Shown here in pieces: positions 44,089 to 44,107 of a stretch of 44,107 nt of DNA (its first letter is position 1; every line of letters begins with the position of its first letter). This DNA comes from Planctomycetota bacterium (lineage in GTDB: Bacteria; Planctomycetota; Planctomycetia; Pirellulales; Pirellulaceae), in assembly GCA_026692905.1 (NCBI GenBank), contig JAPLNL010000049.1:1-44107 (forward strand), read 5' to 3'. A model generated the notes under the pieces. It did not search any database. It saw only the letters and a program-made list of their open reading frames with translations, and was not told the origin of the DNA. The position numbers and the translations under genes were made by a program.

Positions 44089-44107
44089 TAGCACGACGCG
44101 CAAGCTA
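44089..44107. repeat. Dispersed 19-bp repeat F8, copy 2 (cut by window end)
   Basis: TAGCACGACGCGCAAGCTA is the reverse complement of 21008-21026. It starts 12 bp after the stop of the DUF6513 gene and reaches the last base of the window, so the element may continue outside. Confidence 0.6.

Overview
The window looks like a stretch of chromosome from a planctomycete, probably of the Pirellulales (Rhodopirellula/Blastopirellula-like); the genus cannot be fixed from the sequence. The reasons are the gene families (a DUF6513 dihydropteroate-synthase-like protein of the C1/tetrahydromethanopterin type, giant secreted proteins with thioredoxin tails, many secreted proteins of no known family), the scarcity of clear Shine-Dalgarno sites, and dense palindromic intergenic repeats. 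I see no phage, no insertion sequence with a transposase, no CRISPR array, no rRNA and no convincing tRNA.

Layout. 243-6347(-) is a bacterial alpha-2-macroglobulin with an intact CSEQ thioester, divergent from a secreted penicillin-binding-protein-fold serine hydrolase (6647-8149). RtcB RNA ligase follows (8209-9735), then 840 bp of repeats, then a large secreted protein with degenerate thioredoxin-like domains (10576-13437). A three-gene minus-strand sugar cluster (PMI-like cupin, TIM-barrel isomerase, Gfo/Idh/MocA oxidoreductase) fills 13659-17353. A DUF4404 gene lies between two copies of one repeat, then come a Tat-exported protein of unknown role, a DUF167 protein, a conserved hypothetical, RsmE, an ABC-2 permease without its ATPase, the YhaM exoribonuclease, a HEAT/TPR protein and a secreted protein with three STN-like modules.

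26909-35986 is a tightly coupled five-gene envelope operon (start/stop overlaps of 4, 17, 4 and 11 nt): a membrane-anchored coiled-coil protein, two paralogous secreted LTxxQ-like proteins, a secreted alpha-toroid (squalene-cyclase-fold) protein and a 957-aa secreted protein ending in a TlpA-like CGPC thioredoxin. I know of no described function for this set, and it is the best candidate in the window for an undescribed system. It is followed by alkylation repair genes (an N-terminally truncated alkA, then ogt), a Ppx/GppA-HD phosphatase, a Cys-rich secreted protein, moeA, an RluA-family pseudouridine synthase preceded by a candidate small RNA or attenuator, and the DUF6513 protein.

The other striking property is the number of distinct palindromic repeat families, about nine, several built like REPINs (two inverted REP hairpins). 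They fill most convergent intergenic gaps and in several places reach into or supply the stop codons of the flanking genes. No RAYT/TnpA_REP transposase that could move them is in the window.
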